Assembly (NCBI GenBank): GCA_964653595.1
Contig: CAZZHH010000003.1
Coordinates: 39,199-103,198 of the forward strand
Reading direction: 5' to 3'
Source of the DNA: JBAXTE01 sp964653595
GTDB lineage: Bacteria > Bacteroidota > Bacteroidia > Bacteroidales > WCHB1-69
DNA length: 64,000 nt
In this document: in pieces, positions 24,704 through 33,167 of the stretch
Layout: each line of letters begins with the position of its first letter
How positions within the stretch are numbered: position 1 is the stretch's first letter
The notes under the pieces: model-generated
Database searches by the model: none
Told to the model about the DNA's origin: nothing
What the model saw: only the letters and a program-made list of their open reading frames with translations
Program-made: the position numbers and the translations under genes

Positions 24704-25084
24704 TTATTCATTTCTTTTTACTAAACAGAATATCCAATCGTCAGCGGATTCACAGTCTACACAAATGTGTTTACCTGTATAGACTATGCTTTTACTAAAA
24801 CTATACTGTCCACAAAATTCACCTTCGCGGATTTTCAATTTCTTTTTACCATAATCGTTCAATCCGTTACAAACCTTATGGAACGCACCTGTTTCTTTTT
24901 TATAAGCTAAAACAAAACACATGCCTTTATCAATTTGACCATTGTAGAATATATCTTCACGTTTAACTTTGGTCTTATTCGGCAATTCAGCAAGTCCGTA
25001 GAATGAATAATAAACTTGTAAAGACGTTAAAGTTTGTAATACTTCAATTACATTGGATTTTCTTTTTACATCAATTTCGTTCAT
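24704..25084 (-). CDS. Unknown protein (126 aa)
   Basis: Basic N-terminus (MNEIDVKRKSNVIEVL), then a mixed alpha/beta body ending in a cysteine pair (CVDC) and FCLVKRNE. Its own unit has P-box 25127-25134. Not recognised. Confidence 0.75.
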   Translation of the reverse strand: MNEIDVKRKSNVIEVLQTLTSLQVYYSFYGLAELPNKTKVKREDIFYNGQIDKGMCFVLAYKKETGAFHKVCNGLNDYGKKKLKIREGEFCGQYSFSKSIVYTGKHICVDCESADDWIFCLVKRNE

Positions 25085-25145
25085 TGTTCTTTCCTTTCTT
25101 GTTATTTACTACAATCGGGGTTACTTTTTATTCATCAATTTTCAC

Positions 25146-25181
25146 TAAAAATAATGGCGTCTGGTGCGAAAACCAAACGCC
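25146..25181 (-). terminator. Intrinsic terminator after 25189-25556
   Basis: Stem GGCGTCTGGT/ACCAAACGCC (one G-U) with a T-rich tail on the minus strand. Confidence 0.75.
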
Positions 25182-25188
25182 ACATTTA

Positions 25189-25556
25189 CTAATTCAACCG
25201 TGCCACAATGAATTCATGACGTTCTGTTCCGTCTTCCACATATCCCTTTGTACCTCCGTAAAGCTGATTGACTTCACGGTAAATTACTCTTTCGTTGAAA
25301 TACTTTTCAGCCATAAACTGACCAATCTCTTTCGGGCTGACAATCTTGTTATAGCCCTTGGCTTTCAACCACTGACAGATTTCTTTGATATTGGTTGTAA
25401 TTTTCGTTCCGTTCCATCTTCTTCACGTAAAAACAAACCGACTTGACGTTCGTCGAAATTACTCATCAAGTCATACTTTTTAATAAAGACCTCGGTGGGA
25501 TGAAGTGGGTATTCCTGCTGAAACACCTTGACTTTGAATGTAACAATCTGACTCAT
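25189..25556 (-). pseudogene. Frameshifted chimeric gene related to 10771-11325
   Basis: The first part, EYPLHPTEVFIKKYDLMSNF, is nearly identical to that of 10771-11325. It runs into GLFLREEDGTERK and stops at 25365. The adjacent frame then continues as a convincing protein (NIKEICQWLKAKGYNKIVSP to IVARLN, TAG at 25189). A -1 shift at CGA-AAA-T (about 25403) joins them. The GLFLREEDGTER segment is also present at DNA level in the next gene, so the break sits at a shared module. P-box 25600-25607. Confidence 0.6.
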
Positions 25557-25604
25557 TTGTTTTTCCCTTTCATTTTGTACTATACAATCAACACTGGATT
25601 TTAT

Positions 25605-25790
25605 TCACAATTTGTTATTTTTAATGTTACACATTTCAAGGATTTCTTCCAGTTCTAATTTCCGTTCCGTTCCATCTTCTTCACGTAAAAACAAACCGCC
25701 TTGACATTTTGGTGCTTCAGTGACTTCTGCACCATGCTTTTTTATTACTTCATAGGTTCTTTCATAATTAATTACTTTTTTCGAATCCAT
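25605..25790 (-). CDS. Small unknown protein with a GLFLREEDGTER module (61 aa)
   Basis: MDSKKVINYERTYEVIKKHG... ends with a segment whose DNA (about 25661-25703) is almost identical to 25403-25442 in the frameshifted gene. GAGG precedes the ATG. It is the last gene of the unit from the P-box at 26490. Confidence 0.65.
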   Translation of the reverse strand: MDSKKVINYERTYEVIKKHGAEVTEAPKCQGGLFLREEDGTERKLELEEILEMCNIKNNKL

Positions 25791-25820
25791 TATTACAACC
25801 TCTTCATTGTCAAACTCATA

Positions 25821-26183
25821 TTAGGCACGTCCAATATTGTTTATTACGTCAAAAAACTTTTTCAACGCGCACTTTTCATCTGCATCCTGATTAACAATAT
25901 AGAACAAGCCAAAACACGCACCGTGTTCAAATACCCATTCGTCTTGCACGTTTTTTGTTTTATTCACGCCTTTTTTATTAAATTTCTTCCTCGATACACA
26001 CAATTGATTCTTTTCATTCAAATAAGTGTTGTATAATTCATTGGCAAAACCCAATTGATAAAACACACAAACATTTAAGTTGTTTTTTAATAATTCAATT
26101 GCTTGTTTAGTGGAACACTGCATCAGCGGTTTGACACCAAAACTTCCGCACACTGCTTCAAATATTGAGTCGTGGTCACTCAT
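25821..26183 (-). CDS. Unknown protein (120 aa)
   Basis: A soluble mixed protein; AAAGGAC precedes the ATG, which overlaps the upstream stop (ATGA). Contains VCVFYQLGFANELYN and a basic stretch (SRKKFNKKGVNKTKN). Not recognised. Confidence 0.75.
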   Translation of the reverse strand: MSDHDSIFEAVCGSFGVKPLMQCSTKQAIELLKNNLNVCVFYQLGFANELYNTYLNEKNQLCVSRKKFNKKGVNKTKNVQDEWVFEHGACFGLFYIVNQDADEKCALKKFFDVINNIGRA

Positions 26184-26436
26184 CTGATTGTCCTTTCAGT
26201 TCTTTAATAGATAATTCTTTGATGAACTTGCCGTCTTTCACAATAACGATCTTTTCAGTTCGCTCCATCAGGTCTTTATGCCAGCAGATTCCTGAATTCT
26301 TTTGAAAATATGCTTTGAATTGTTTTTCTACTGTTTCAAGTTTCGCATAGCTGTAATCGACCCAATCTTGTACTTTGTTGCTTCCGATATACTGCACGGA
26401 AAACGTTACCTTTTTAGGCTTCGCACGGAATGGCAT
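26176..26436 (-). CDS. Small basic unknown protein (86 aa)
   Basis: MPFRAKPKKVTFSVQYIGSN..., rich in lysine, with an N-terminal beta strand and C-terminal helices. First gene of a three-gene unit, P-box 26490-26497. Confidence 0.73.
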   Translation of the reverse strand: MPFRAKPKKVTFSVQYIGSNKVQDWVDYSYAKLETVEKQFKAYFQKNSGICWHKDLMERTEKIVIVKDGKFIKELSIKELKGQSDE

Positions 26437-26507
26437 TGTTCTGTTTCCTTTCTGTTTCCTTTCTGTATCTAATACAATTGAACCGAATCTTTATTCACAA
26501 TTTGTTA

Positions 26508-26822
26508 TTATCCTGCGGAAACAAGTCCGATTTCGTAGCAAAATCCCAAGAATTCCCTGTCGAGGTCAAATTCGTCAACATCATAACACGTATGCTCTGC
26601 ACGCCATTCAATCAATTTTGCACGCTTGCCGTCTGTAATGTTTTTATCCCAACAATAACGGTCACGAATGGTAATACTCCCGCCATCATCAGTAAAGAAT
26701 TGCTCCAACTGTCCTACCGTTTTAATTTCGTTGTTAAAAACACATGAGGCAGGTAAGCTTTTATTGGCATAACTGTCAAAGTATTTACACATCCATTCGT
26801 GTGCTGTTAATTTTCTGTTCAT
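26508..26822 (-). CDS. Unknown protein (104 aa)
   Basis: Start at MNRKLTAHEWMCKYF, 8 nt after GGA; an ATG four codons upstream has no site. Acidic, with several aromatic residues. Promoter at 26871-26878, where GGTA replaces TGTA. Confidence 0.72.
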   Translation of the reverse strand: MNRKLTAHEWMCKYFDSYANKSLPASCVFNNEIKTVGQLEQFFTDDGGSITIRDRYCWDKNITDGKRAKLIEWRAEHTCYDVDEFDLDREFLGFCYEIGLVSAG

Positions 26823-26892
26823 TTTTATTTCCATTTTATTTTGTAATACCTAATACCATTGACGATAAATTTTATTCACAAATTTTGAATAA

Positions 26893-27525
26893 CTACACAA
26901 CTTTTCTTTCGTCACGGGCAAAACGGAAGTATGGATGGACAAAATAATCCTTGACGCTCTCTGGTAACCTGTCTGCATTTTTAATGACAAATTCTTCAAA
27001 AACATCGACATTGCTTTGCGATTCCATAAAGTCACAATAATTATTGACTTTCAGAAACAGACTTCCAATCATCATATTGACTTTGCGTTCAGCACTTGGG
27101 CATTCAAGCAAACAACGTTCAAGGGCTTTTTTTATGAATTTCTTATCTTTAGCAAACACGATATTCTTAAACGCCTGTGTAATTGCTTCAGTTCGCTTTG
27201 TGTGCGAATAGATTTTCCCAATTGCACTGTTGAGGTATTGCGGTTTCAAAACGTACCCATGAATATTGAACATCACGTTTTCAAAAGAGTTTGTGTTATT
27301 TGGCGAATTGGTTTTGTAATAGTAAGCCAAGTTCTTATATTTATATCTCAAGAAGTTCTTTGATTCATTTTCATATCTGTTTGACAGGTGTCTGTAATAC
27401 ACATACGCCAACACCAAACATCTAAGTTTTTCATCAAGTTCTTCTTTGCTGATTGACTGAACGACATTCCATTTCTCTACATATCCCTCATGAATATGGA
27501 ATAGCGGTTCCACAGTAGAATTCAT
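26893..27525 (-). CDS. Helical partner of a two-gene membrane cassette, copy 2
   Basis: A 210-residue paralogue of 20232-20861. It has 'HEGYVEKWNVVQSI', 'AYVYYRHLSNRYENE', 'KNLAYYYKTNS', 'GSLFLKVNNYCDFMESQSN' and 'VDVFEEF' at matching positions. It lies 6 nt after a 32-residue membrane protein, as in copy 1. The basic C-terminus (RFARDERKVV) differs. Confidence 0.8.
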   Translation of the reverse strand: MNSTVEPLFHIHEGYVEKWNVVQSISKEELDEKLRCLVLAYVYYRHLSNRYENESKNFLRYKYKNLAYYYKTNSPNNTNSFENVMFNIHGYVLKPQYLNSAIGKIYSHTKRTEAITQAFKNIVFAKDKKFIKKALERCLLECPSAERKVNMMIGSLFLKVNNYCDFMESQSNVDVFEEFVIKNADRLPESVKDYFVHPYFRFARDERKVV

Positions 27526-27531
27526 TTTTCA

Positions 27532-27630
27532 TTATCCTTTCCTAATAGCCCACAAGGCAGTTAATACCAAAGCCCAGTAGATGATATATAAAACATTATA
27601 AACGCCGTCAAAAGCGCCTTTATTCTTCAT
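27532..27630 (-). CDS. Membrane microprotein of the two-gene cassette, copy 2 (32 aa)
   Basis: MKNKGAFDGVYNVLYIIYW... is one hydrophobic helix ending AIRKG. AAAGGAC precedes the ATG. P-box 27688-27695 (GGTA instead of TGTA). Conservation of the pair in two places supports this very short gene. Confidence 0.68.
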   Translation of the reverse strand: MKNKGAFDGVYNVLYIIYWALVLTALWAIRKG

Positions 27631-27703
27631 TTACAGCTGTCCTTTATCTTTATTCGTTTGTTATGATAAATACCGTTGAGCGTGAGATTTATTCACGGTT
27701 TAT

Positions 27704-27735
27704 AAAAAAAATCGCAACGAATATACCGTTGCGAT
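27704..27735 (-). terminator. Intrinsic terminator
   Basis: Stem ATCGCAACG/CGTTGCGAT followed by a long T-run on the minus strand. It ends the unit 28614-27768. Confidence 0.85.
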
Positions 27736-27767
27736 TATGAGCTTAATAAGAATAATATAACATTGCG

Positions 27768-27827
27768 CTAAGTTGGTGTTTCCGCTTGACCTTCAATCAT
27801 TTTCATAGTGTGCGTTTTAGTAGTCAT
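27768..27827 (-). CDS. Possible 19-residue peptide with a strong ribosome site
   Basis: MTTKTHTMKMIEGQAETPT follows AAGGAG at good spacing and overlaps the TGA of the zinc-ribbon gene. The terminator is 32 nt downstream. It has one of the best SD sites in the window. Confidence 0.4.
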   Translation of the reverse strand: MTTKTHTMKMIEGQAETPT

Positions 27828-28063
27828 TTTGAATCTCCTTCGTTCTTGGGCGGTGCGCCTTGCCACCACATTAATTTTCCGCCGCTATATCGTTTTTCAA
27901 AGTTAGCTTTGGTTCCAGTGTAACAGATAACTTCAATATCGCATTTGCTACATTTTAGTGAATGGAATGTGCAGTAGTGAATTCCGTTTTTTCTTTCGTG
28001 AATCAAACCAACTGTTTTGTGTTCATATACCATTTCACCGTTACATTTCTTACATGTACACAT
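27824..28063 (-). CDS. Small zinc-ribbon protein (79 aa)
   Basis: Two CxxC knuckles (CTCKKC at residues 2-7 and CSKC near 39) form a likely zinc ribbon, followed by a basic, tryptophan-containing tail. The ATG overlaps the stop of the family A gene upstream (TAATG). It could bind nucleic acid or protein. Confidence 0.72.
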   Translation of the reverse strand: MCTCKKCNGEMVYEHKTVGLIHERKNGIHYCTFHSLKCSKCDIEVICYTGTKANFEKRYSGGKLMWWQGAPPKNEGDSK

Positions 28064-28614
28064 TATTCTTCCTCCTCAATTTCTTGTCCATAGCAACTGT
28101 CAAGGAATTCTTGATAGTTGCCAACATCAAGAAAATCTTCCATGCCGTTTGAGTCATGTTCAATGTTATATTGAGTATCGCAATCTTCACAGGTTGTTTC
28201 CAAGTATTCCACACCGCCAACAATACGCTCAAAGGGGTTTTGGTTGGTGCTTCCGTATTGACTTGCGATTTCATACCACCGCCGATATTGCTCAACGGGA
28301 ATTGTAATGCAAAAGGCTTCTTTGCCATTGTCTTTGACCATCTGCACGAACCTTGGTGTTAAAACTTCGTGCGACCCTGTAATATCATTAAAACTCCGAA
28401 CAAAGTGTCCGATACAAACTCCTGCAAGACAGCGGTAAAACTCGTTATATTTGAAATGACTTGTAAGATATCGTAAGTGTTTTTCTTCCTTATCTTTGTC
28501 ACTGTTTCTCATTTCTACAATTGCTTCCACTTCATTCTGCATGAAGATTTCTGCTTCCTGACGGCTTTCGCAGTTAAATATATTGGGAAAACCGATTGTT
28601 ACTTCTGTATTCAT
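28063..28614 (-). CDS. Family A protein, copy 5
   Basis: A 183-residue member with VRSFNDITGSHEVLTPRFVQ, FCITIPVEQYRRWYEIASQY and NPFERIVGGVEYL. The acidic end EIEEEE is specific to it. P-box 28669-28676. It is transcribed with the zinc-ribbon gene. Confidence 0.83.
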   Translation of the reverse strand: MNTEVTIGFPNIFNCESRQEAEIFMQNEVEAIVEMRNSDKDKEEKHLRYLTSHFKYNEFYRCLAGVCIGHFVRSFNDITGSHEVLTPRFVQMVKDNGKEAFCITIPVEQYRRWYEIASQYGSTNQNPFERIVGGVEYLETTCEDCDTQYNIEHDSNGMEDFLDVGNYQEFLDSCYGQEIEEEE

Positions 28615-28650
28615 GATTCTTTATCTACCTTTCATTTTAGATACTGTATA

Positions 28651-29136
28651 TTACATTTGAGCTTGTGCTTTATTCACAATTTCTGAATCTTTTACATGAT
28701 TAGCGAAGAATTTATCATTAGCCTTACGTGAGATGATAAGAAAATCATCTAACGACCAACCCGTACACCACTTTGAAAAGACGTGATTGAATTGATGTTC
28801 ACAAAGTGCGCTAATGAAAAGCATATCAACGGTTTTCACGTAATTACCGAATCCAGACGCATTCTTTTGTTTAACTATTACGTCATATAGTTTATCAATA
28901 GTTTTCTGTACGTGCCATGAGTAAATCCCGTTTTTGATCTGTTCATGGACTTTCATAAGCGATACTCCGAAGTTCCAAACGTTTTCGGCTTGTTGTTCTG
29001 TGTATTCACGACTTGTGATGGCATGACAATGCATACATTCTCCATGGTACATTTTCGTTTTATCACCATGAGTATTTGTTTCGATAGTCATCACAATGAT
29101 ACCTTCATGATTACATAAGTTACAGCTGTTTAGCAT
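28651..29136 (-). CDS. Lar-like zinc-ribbon protein, copy 2
   Basis: A 161-residue paralogue of 22913-23362. It has CNLC, then GECMHCHAITSREYTEQQAE and VWNFG, then the same helical domain ('HVQKTIDKLYDVI', 'KWCTGWSLDDF'). P-box 29187-29194. The Lar-like role is inferred from the ribbon only. Confidence 0.6.
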   Translation of the reverse strand: MLNSCNLCNHEGIIVMTIETNTHGDKTKMYHGECMHCHAITSREYTEQQAENVWNFGVSLMKVHEQIKNGIYSWHVQKTIDKLYDVIVKQKNASGFGNYVKTVDMLFISALCEHQFNHVFSKWCTGWSLDDFLIISRKANDKFFANHVKDSEIVNKAQAQM

Positions 29137-29205
29137 ATTGTTTATTACCTTCCATTTAATACAGTACCGTACATTTGAGTTGATATTTTATTCACAAATT
29201 GTTAA

Positions 29206-30426
29206 TTATTCGTTTGGTAATGTTTGTTTTTCATATTGAATATTTTCTTCAGACGGTTCGCTCAATGAAAATTTACACGTTCCGTCATTGAAGTATTTGA
29301 CGAAAATTTCTTTATAAGAATCAGTGTTTAATGTAATAACGTCTGAAATGTCGTTAAGATTGATTTTATCATAACTGTTTTCATCTGCCATGTAAATACT
29401 TCCACATTTTGATAATACGAATGTTGCGATTTTTGCTTTTGTTTTACTGACCACAACATCTAAAACAGAAATAATATCTTTTTGGGATTTCTTTTCCCTA
29501 TTGTCAAGAAGTTTAATCTCATGAACTCCATCATCTTCATCCTCATCTTCATCATCTTTTGGAATCACAAGAATGTTTTTGTAAAAACTACCAGTATCAG
29601 TGATAATATCGTCAATTGATTTCCCGTACGTTTCAGTATCTGTCAAGATATAGTAATCACAAACATAATTTTTATTTTCTGTGTCTAAGATTGGTACCAT
29701 GGTCGGCATTTCAACTGCGTTTTCCGTGAGCCATTTTTCAAGGTCAAACGTGTCACTCATATTCATTTCATGATTTTCAACTTCTTCAACCATTCTTGCT
29801 GTCAGTTCGAAATAACGGTCTTCAGACAAAAAGCAAGGATACTCCACAATTCCAACTTGGTCATTAAGTTCCAGTCTGCATGTTCCGTCACGTAAACGTT
29901 CTACAAAAATATTGTGTTTGTCCTTTGAGATAAACGCAAACCCTACAACATAGTTTTCGTTCGGATTACAGCGGTCATTGCACAATTCATAATAATAATT
30001 GGCAAATAAATTATCCTGTCTGTAACCGTCAATGTCACGTGAATAAACATAACAATCGTTATAAAAGTAATTCTCGTTAGGATATTTTTTTTCGTCAATA
30101 AATCCAAAATTATCGACGCTGTAATATTTATTTTGTGAATTCGTGTTGATAGGTACGTTATATTCCACCTCTTTGAAATGGTTTTTCATCCAATTCGTAA
30201 CATTAAATGGCGTGTCTCCGCATCTGCGTTTTTTTACATCGTTTATTTCTTTTTCTGTCGCAATGTAAATATATTGATTGTGTTTTTGCCAAAAACACGG
30301 TTTGAGTTGAACGTTATTGCTATCCCCTTTACAAACTGTGCCGTCTTTCAAAAGTACTACAAACTGCATATCTTTACTGTCGCATCTTCCGAAAACATAA
30401 TCTTGGCTGGGTGTAACTAATTCCAT
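29206..30426 (-). CDS. KDGT-repeat protein (406 aa)
   Basis: A beta-rich unit built on 'xVxxLxDGTxxxxx' occurs three times: VVLLKDGTVCKG near residue 28, VERLRDGTCRLEL near 176 and VKYFNDGTCKFSL near 380. Acidic, with an Asp/Glu run (DDEDEDEDDG). A shorter relative is at 33168-34040. P-box 30479-30486. Function unknown. Confidence 0.83.
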   Translation of the reverse strand: MELVTPSQDYVFGRCDSKDMQFVVLLKDGTVCKGDSNNVQLKPCFWQKHNQYIYIATEKEINDVKKRRCGDTPFNVTNWMKNHFKEVEYNVPINTNSQNKYYSVDNFGFIDEKKYPNENYFYNDCYVYSRDIDGYRQDNLFANYYYELCNDRCNPNENYVVGFAFISKDKHNIFVERLRDGTCRLELNDQVGIVEYPCFLSEDRYFELTARMVEEVENHEMNMSDTFDLEKWLTENAVEMPTMVPILDTENKNYVCDYYILTDTETYGKSIDDIITDTGSFYKNILVIPKDDEDEDEDDGVHEIKLLDNREKKSQKDIISVLDVVVSKTKAKIATFVLSKCGSIYMADENSYDKINLNDISDVITLNTDSYKEIFVKYFNDGTCKFSLSEPSEENIQYEKQTLPNE

Positions 30427-30493
30427 TTTTCTATCTACCTTTCATTTTAGATATTTGATACTACAATTGAAGATGTACTTTATTCACAAATTA

Positions 30494-30529
30494 TAAAAAA
30501 TTCAGGCTGGGTATTTCACCAACCTGAAT
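30494..30529 (-). terminator. Intrinsic terminator after 30534-31142
   Basis: ATTCAGGCTGG pairs with CCAACCTGAAT (one A-C mismatch in the stem); a T-run follows on the minus strand. Confidence 0.75.
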
Positions 30530-30533
30530 TGTT

Positions 30534-31142
30534 TTAACTCTCATCGTCAATAAATTCTTTTGCTTCAAGAATTGAACGCTCAATAATGTCTTTATCATCG
30601 TCTTTAAATCCCCAATCCACAATACGTATTTCTGTATCAAGATATGCGACGGTTGCGTAAAGTTCATTGTTTTCGTTTCTGTCAATCGATTCAATGGTTT
30701 CTTCAAGGAATTGTAAAGACTGTTCTTCTGTCCATCCGTTTTTCGTTGCGTCTTCACGTGTAATATAAATAAATCCAGCCAATCCCGAATCGAATGTATC
30801 ATTAAACGGGTGTACGGAGAATCGTTTACAACTATGAATTAACATATAAACAGGCAAGAAAATGCAATCACGCTCTTTCAATTCCTGTTCCAATTCTTTT
30901 ACGGAAGTAATGTGACTCATACATTCTTCTGTTTTATGGCATAATCCCATGTTATGATTGCGCAATATTGTATGGATACGAATATTGTTTTCGCCTACAA
31001 CTTCTGCGATTTCCATTGTCCATGGTTTAACAACAATATATCCGCCTTTATAGGGCTCCGTATAAATGGCACCTTCCACCATTTCTCTCAATTCGGAAAG
31101 ACGGCTTTCAAGTAACCGAATTTCTTTTTCAATTTCATTCAT
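30534..31142 (-). CDS. PVY/WDSG-family protein, copy 1
   Basis: A 202-residue protein with an N-terminal coiled coil (EKEIRLLESRLSELREM). Residues about 100-145 hold the conserved region 'CIFLPVYMLIHSCKRFSVHP', 'DSGLAGFIYITREDA'. The 'LPVY..H....S..PF...DSG..GFIY.T' pattern is common in uncharacterised phage and integrative-element proteins of Firmicutes. P-box 31195-31202. Confidence 0.72.
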   Translation of the reverse strand: MNEIEKEIRLLESRLSELREMVEGAIYTEPYKGGYIVVKPWTMEIAEVVGENNIRIHTILRNHNMGLCHKTEECMSHITSVKELEQELKERDCIFLPVYMLIHSCKRFSVHPFNDTFDSGLAGFIYITREDATKNGWTEEQSLQFLEETIESIDRNENNELYATVAYLDTEIRIVDWGFKDDDKDIIERSILEAKEFIDDES

Positions 31143-31210
31143 TTTTTTATCTACCTTTCATTTTAGATATTACTTACTACAATTGAAGATGTACTTTATT
31201 CACAAAATAT

Positions 31211-31245
31211 AAAAAATTCGGATTGTTCACTTCACCAATCCGAAT
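31211..31245 (-). terminator. Intrinsic terminator after 31252-31788
   Basis: Perfect stem ATTCGGATTG/CAATCCGAAT with a T-run. Confidence 0.82.
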
Positions 31246-31251
31246 AGTTCT

Positions 31252-31788
31252 TTACAACGAAATGCATATTTTGTAAATATCATTAAGTCTTTTGTAATAT
31301 TGTTCTTTATCCATAATCATAAAGTCTCTGATCGAAAATGAAGTTTGTAGCATATCATCGACTATCTTTTCTTTCATTTCGAACATATTTTCCACGATTG
31401 CAGCGAATGGTGTCGCGTTTTGGGTTGCGTGATTAAAAAATTCTTCCGCAAGGATTTCCCATTTATCCGCATCATCTTGTGAAATACTAATCAGAAACGA
31501 TTGACCTTCGTTTTCCGATTTTACGTATTCATAATCCAAGGATTCGTTTGTCTCTTTTACAAAGTTAAACCAATCGACAAACCCCTTAATGGTAACCTTG
31601 GCAACAGCTTCACGATATTTTTCAACAGAAAGCAACGTTTCAGCAAAATCGGCATGTGCTTGCGACAATTCAATAGGCGGGTTGTACAATCTCTGAAAGT
31701 GCGTTATTTCCTCTTGTACCATGCCAAAAATATTCGCTTCCTCATAGTCACGATAAACGTTTGGGAAACTTACCTGAATTTTGTTCAT
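31252..31788 (-). CDS. Family A protein, copy 6
   Basis: A 178-residue member with 'VSFPNVYRDYEEANIF', FVDWFNFVKETNESLDYEYV and 'FLISISQDDADKWEILAEEF', then a helical end. P-box 31840-31847. Confidence 0.8.
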   Translation of the reverse strand: MNKIQVSFPNVYRDYEEANIFGMVQEEITHFQRLYNPPIELSQAHADFAETLLSVEKYREAVAKVTIKGFVDWFNFVKETNESLDYEYVKSENEGQSFLISISQDDADKWEILAEEFFNHATQNATPFAAIVENMFEMKEKIVDDMLQTSFSIRDFMIMDKEQYYKRLNDIYKICISL

Positions 31789-31844
31789 TTTTTATCTACC
31801 TTTCATTTTAGATACTGTATATTACAATTAAGGTTGTACTTTAT

Positions 31845-32396
31845 TCACAAAATATCAATTCCTAATTCTTCAACGGCATCCTTATGGATAACTTCACACA
31901 TGACGGCTTCAAGGATATCGGCAATATTAACTTCTCTTTTGTAATCTTCACGTATGCGCTTCAATCCTTCCTTACTCAAGAAAACAGAATCCTCGTTATT
32001 GCAAAAGATATCATTGGCGATATGCAGTAAAACACTGTTTTTGAGAAACAACATTCCTTTTACAACTTTATCCAATGAATTTTTCAAGACCGCATGATAC
32101 ATAAGAGTATAAAGCAACTTACTGCCTTGACAATTTTCGATTTTACATCCGATTTCCGTGAGCAACTTTTTATTTTCTCGAATATAGTCTTCCATTTCGC
32201 TATCACTTTGCGCCTTTTCAGACTTTTCTATATGATTGAAACACCTTTGCCCAGCCTCATAAAAATTCGGGCTCGTTTCGTTAACGCCATCACTGTCACA
32301 GAATCCCATAACGAAAGCAAGAACGTCATTCTCAACTTCCTGATTGTTCTGCATTACTTTGAATCCTAAATCCGACAAATACTGAAATTCATTCAT
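31845..32396 (-). CDS. Family B-like protein, copy 4
   Basis: A 183-residue protein with 'LSDLGFKVMQNNQEVENDVL', 'FVMGFCDSDG' and 'YEAGQRCFNHI', the family B order. A second copy of the N-terminal motif appears near residue 138 (FLSKEGLKRIREDYKREVNI), so it may be a partial internal duplication. P-box 32448-32455. Confidence 0.75.
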   Translation of the reverse strand: MNEFQYLSDLGFKVMQNNQEVENDVLAFVMGFCDSDGVNETSPNFYEAGQRCFNHIEKSEKAQSDSEMEDYIRENKKLLTEIGCKIENCQGSKLLYTLMYHAVLKNSLDKVVKGMLFLKNSVLLHIANDIFCNNEDSVFLSKEGLKRIREDYKREVNIADILEAVMCEVIHKDAVEELGIDIL

Positions 32397-32463
32397 TTTT
32401 CATCTACCTTTCATTTTAGATATTACGTATTACAATTGAGATTGCACTTTATTCACAAAATAT

Positions 32464-32496
32464 AAAAAACTCAGGTTGGGTATTTCACCAACCTGA
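32464..32496 (-). terminator. Intrinsic terminator after 32503-33114
   Basis: Stem TCAGGTTGG/CCAACCTGA followed by a T-run. Confidence 0.82.
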
Positions 32497-32502
32497 ATTA
32501 TC

Positions 32503-33114
32503 TTAATATTCCGAATCAATAAACCTTCTTGCCTCTTTGATTTGACGGTCAATCTCTTCGGTATTGTTTACGTCAAAGCCCCAATCAATAATGTCTTTGC
32601 CTTCACTTCCGTAAACAACAGTTGTGTAAAGTTCATCATTTTGGTTTTTGTCGATAATGTCAATGACTTTTCTCATGTAGTTTAGACACTGTTCTTCGTT
32701 TTCATAACCGACCTCTTCAAAGCCCTCACGTGTCATGTAGATGTAACCCGTCAATCCTGAATCCCACTGGCAACCAAACGGTTTGGTTGATAATCTTGTA
32801 CATCCATGGCGATAACCATATACGGGAAGGAAAATACACTGACGCTCTTTCAGTACGTTTGATAAATTACTTTCACGAACAGAACAATCGTCCTCCTCGT
32901 TGTAATCAAACAGTTTTGTTGTAATGTGCAAGGCGCTATCACTAATCAATTCTTCAATATCCATTTGTTCTGGTTTTATAGTGATATAACAACCTTTATT
33001 CTTTTCAATATAAACCGAACCGTCTGAAACCTGTTCTAAAAAATTGAGACGCCTACGAAGTGACTTAATCTCGTTCTTGATTTCTTCGTAAATCTCTTCG
33101 CTGATTTCGTTCAT
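32503..33114 (-). CDS. PVY/WDSG-family protein, copy 2
   Basis: A 203-residue close paralogue of 30534-31142. It has an N-terminal coiled coil, 'CIFLPVYGYRHGCTRLSTKP', 'WDSGLTGYIYMTRE' and an end 'EARRFIDSEY' matching 'EAKEFIDDES'. P-box 33167-33174. Confidence 0.75.
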   Translation of the reverse strand: MNEISEEIYEEIKNEIKSLRRRLNFLEQVSDGSVYIEKNKGCYITIKPEQMDIEELISDSALHITTKLFDYNEEDDCSVRESNLSNVLKERQCIFLPVYGYRHGCTRLSTKPFGCQWDSGLTGYIYMTREGFEEVGYENEEQCLNYMRKVIDIIDKNQNDELYTTVVYGSEGKDIIDWGFDVNNTEEIDRQIKEARRFIDSEY

Positions 33115-33167
33115 TTTTCTATCTACCTTTCATTTTAGATATTACTTACTACAATTGAAGATGTACT

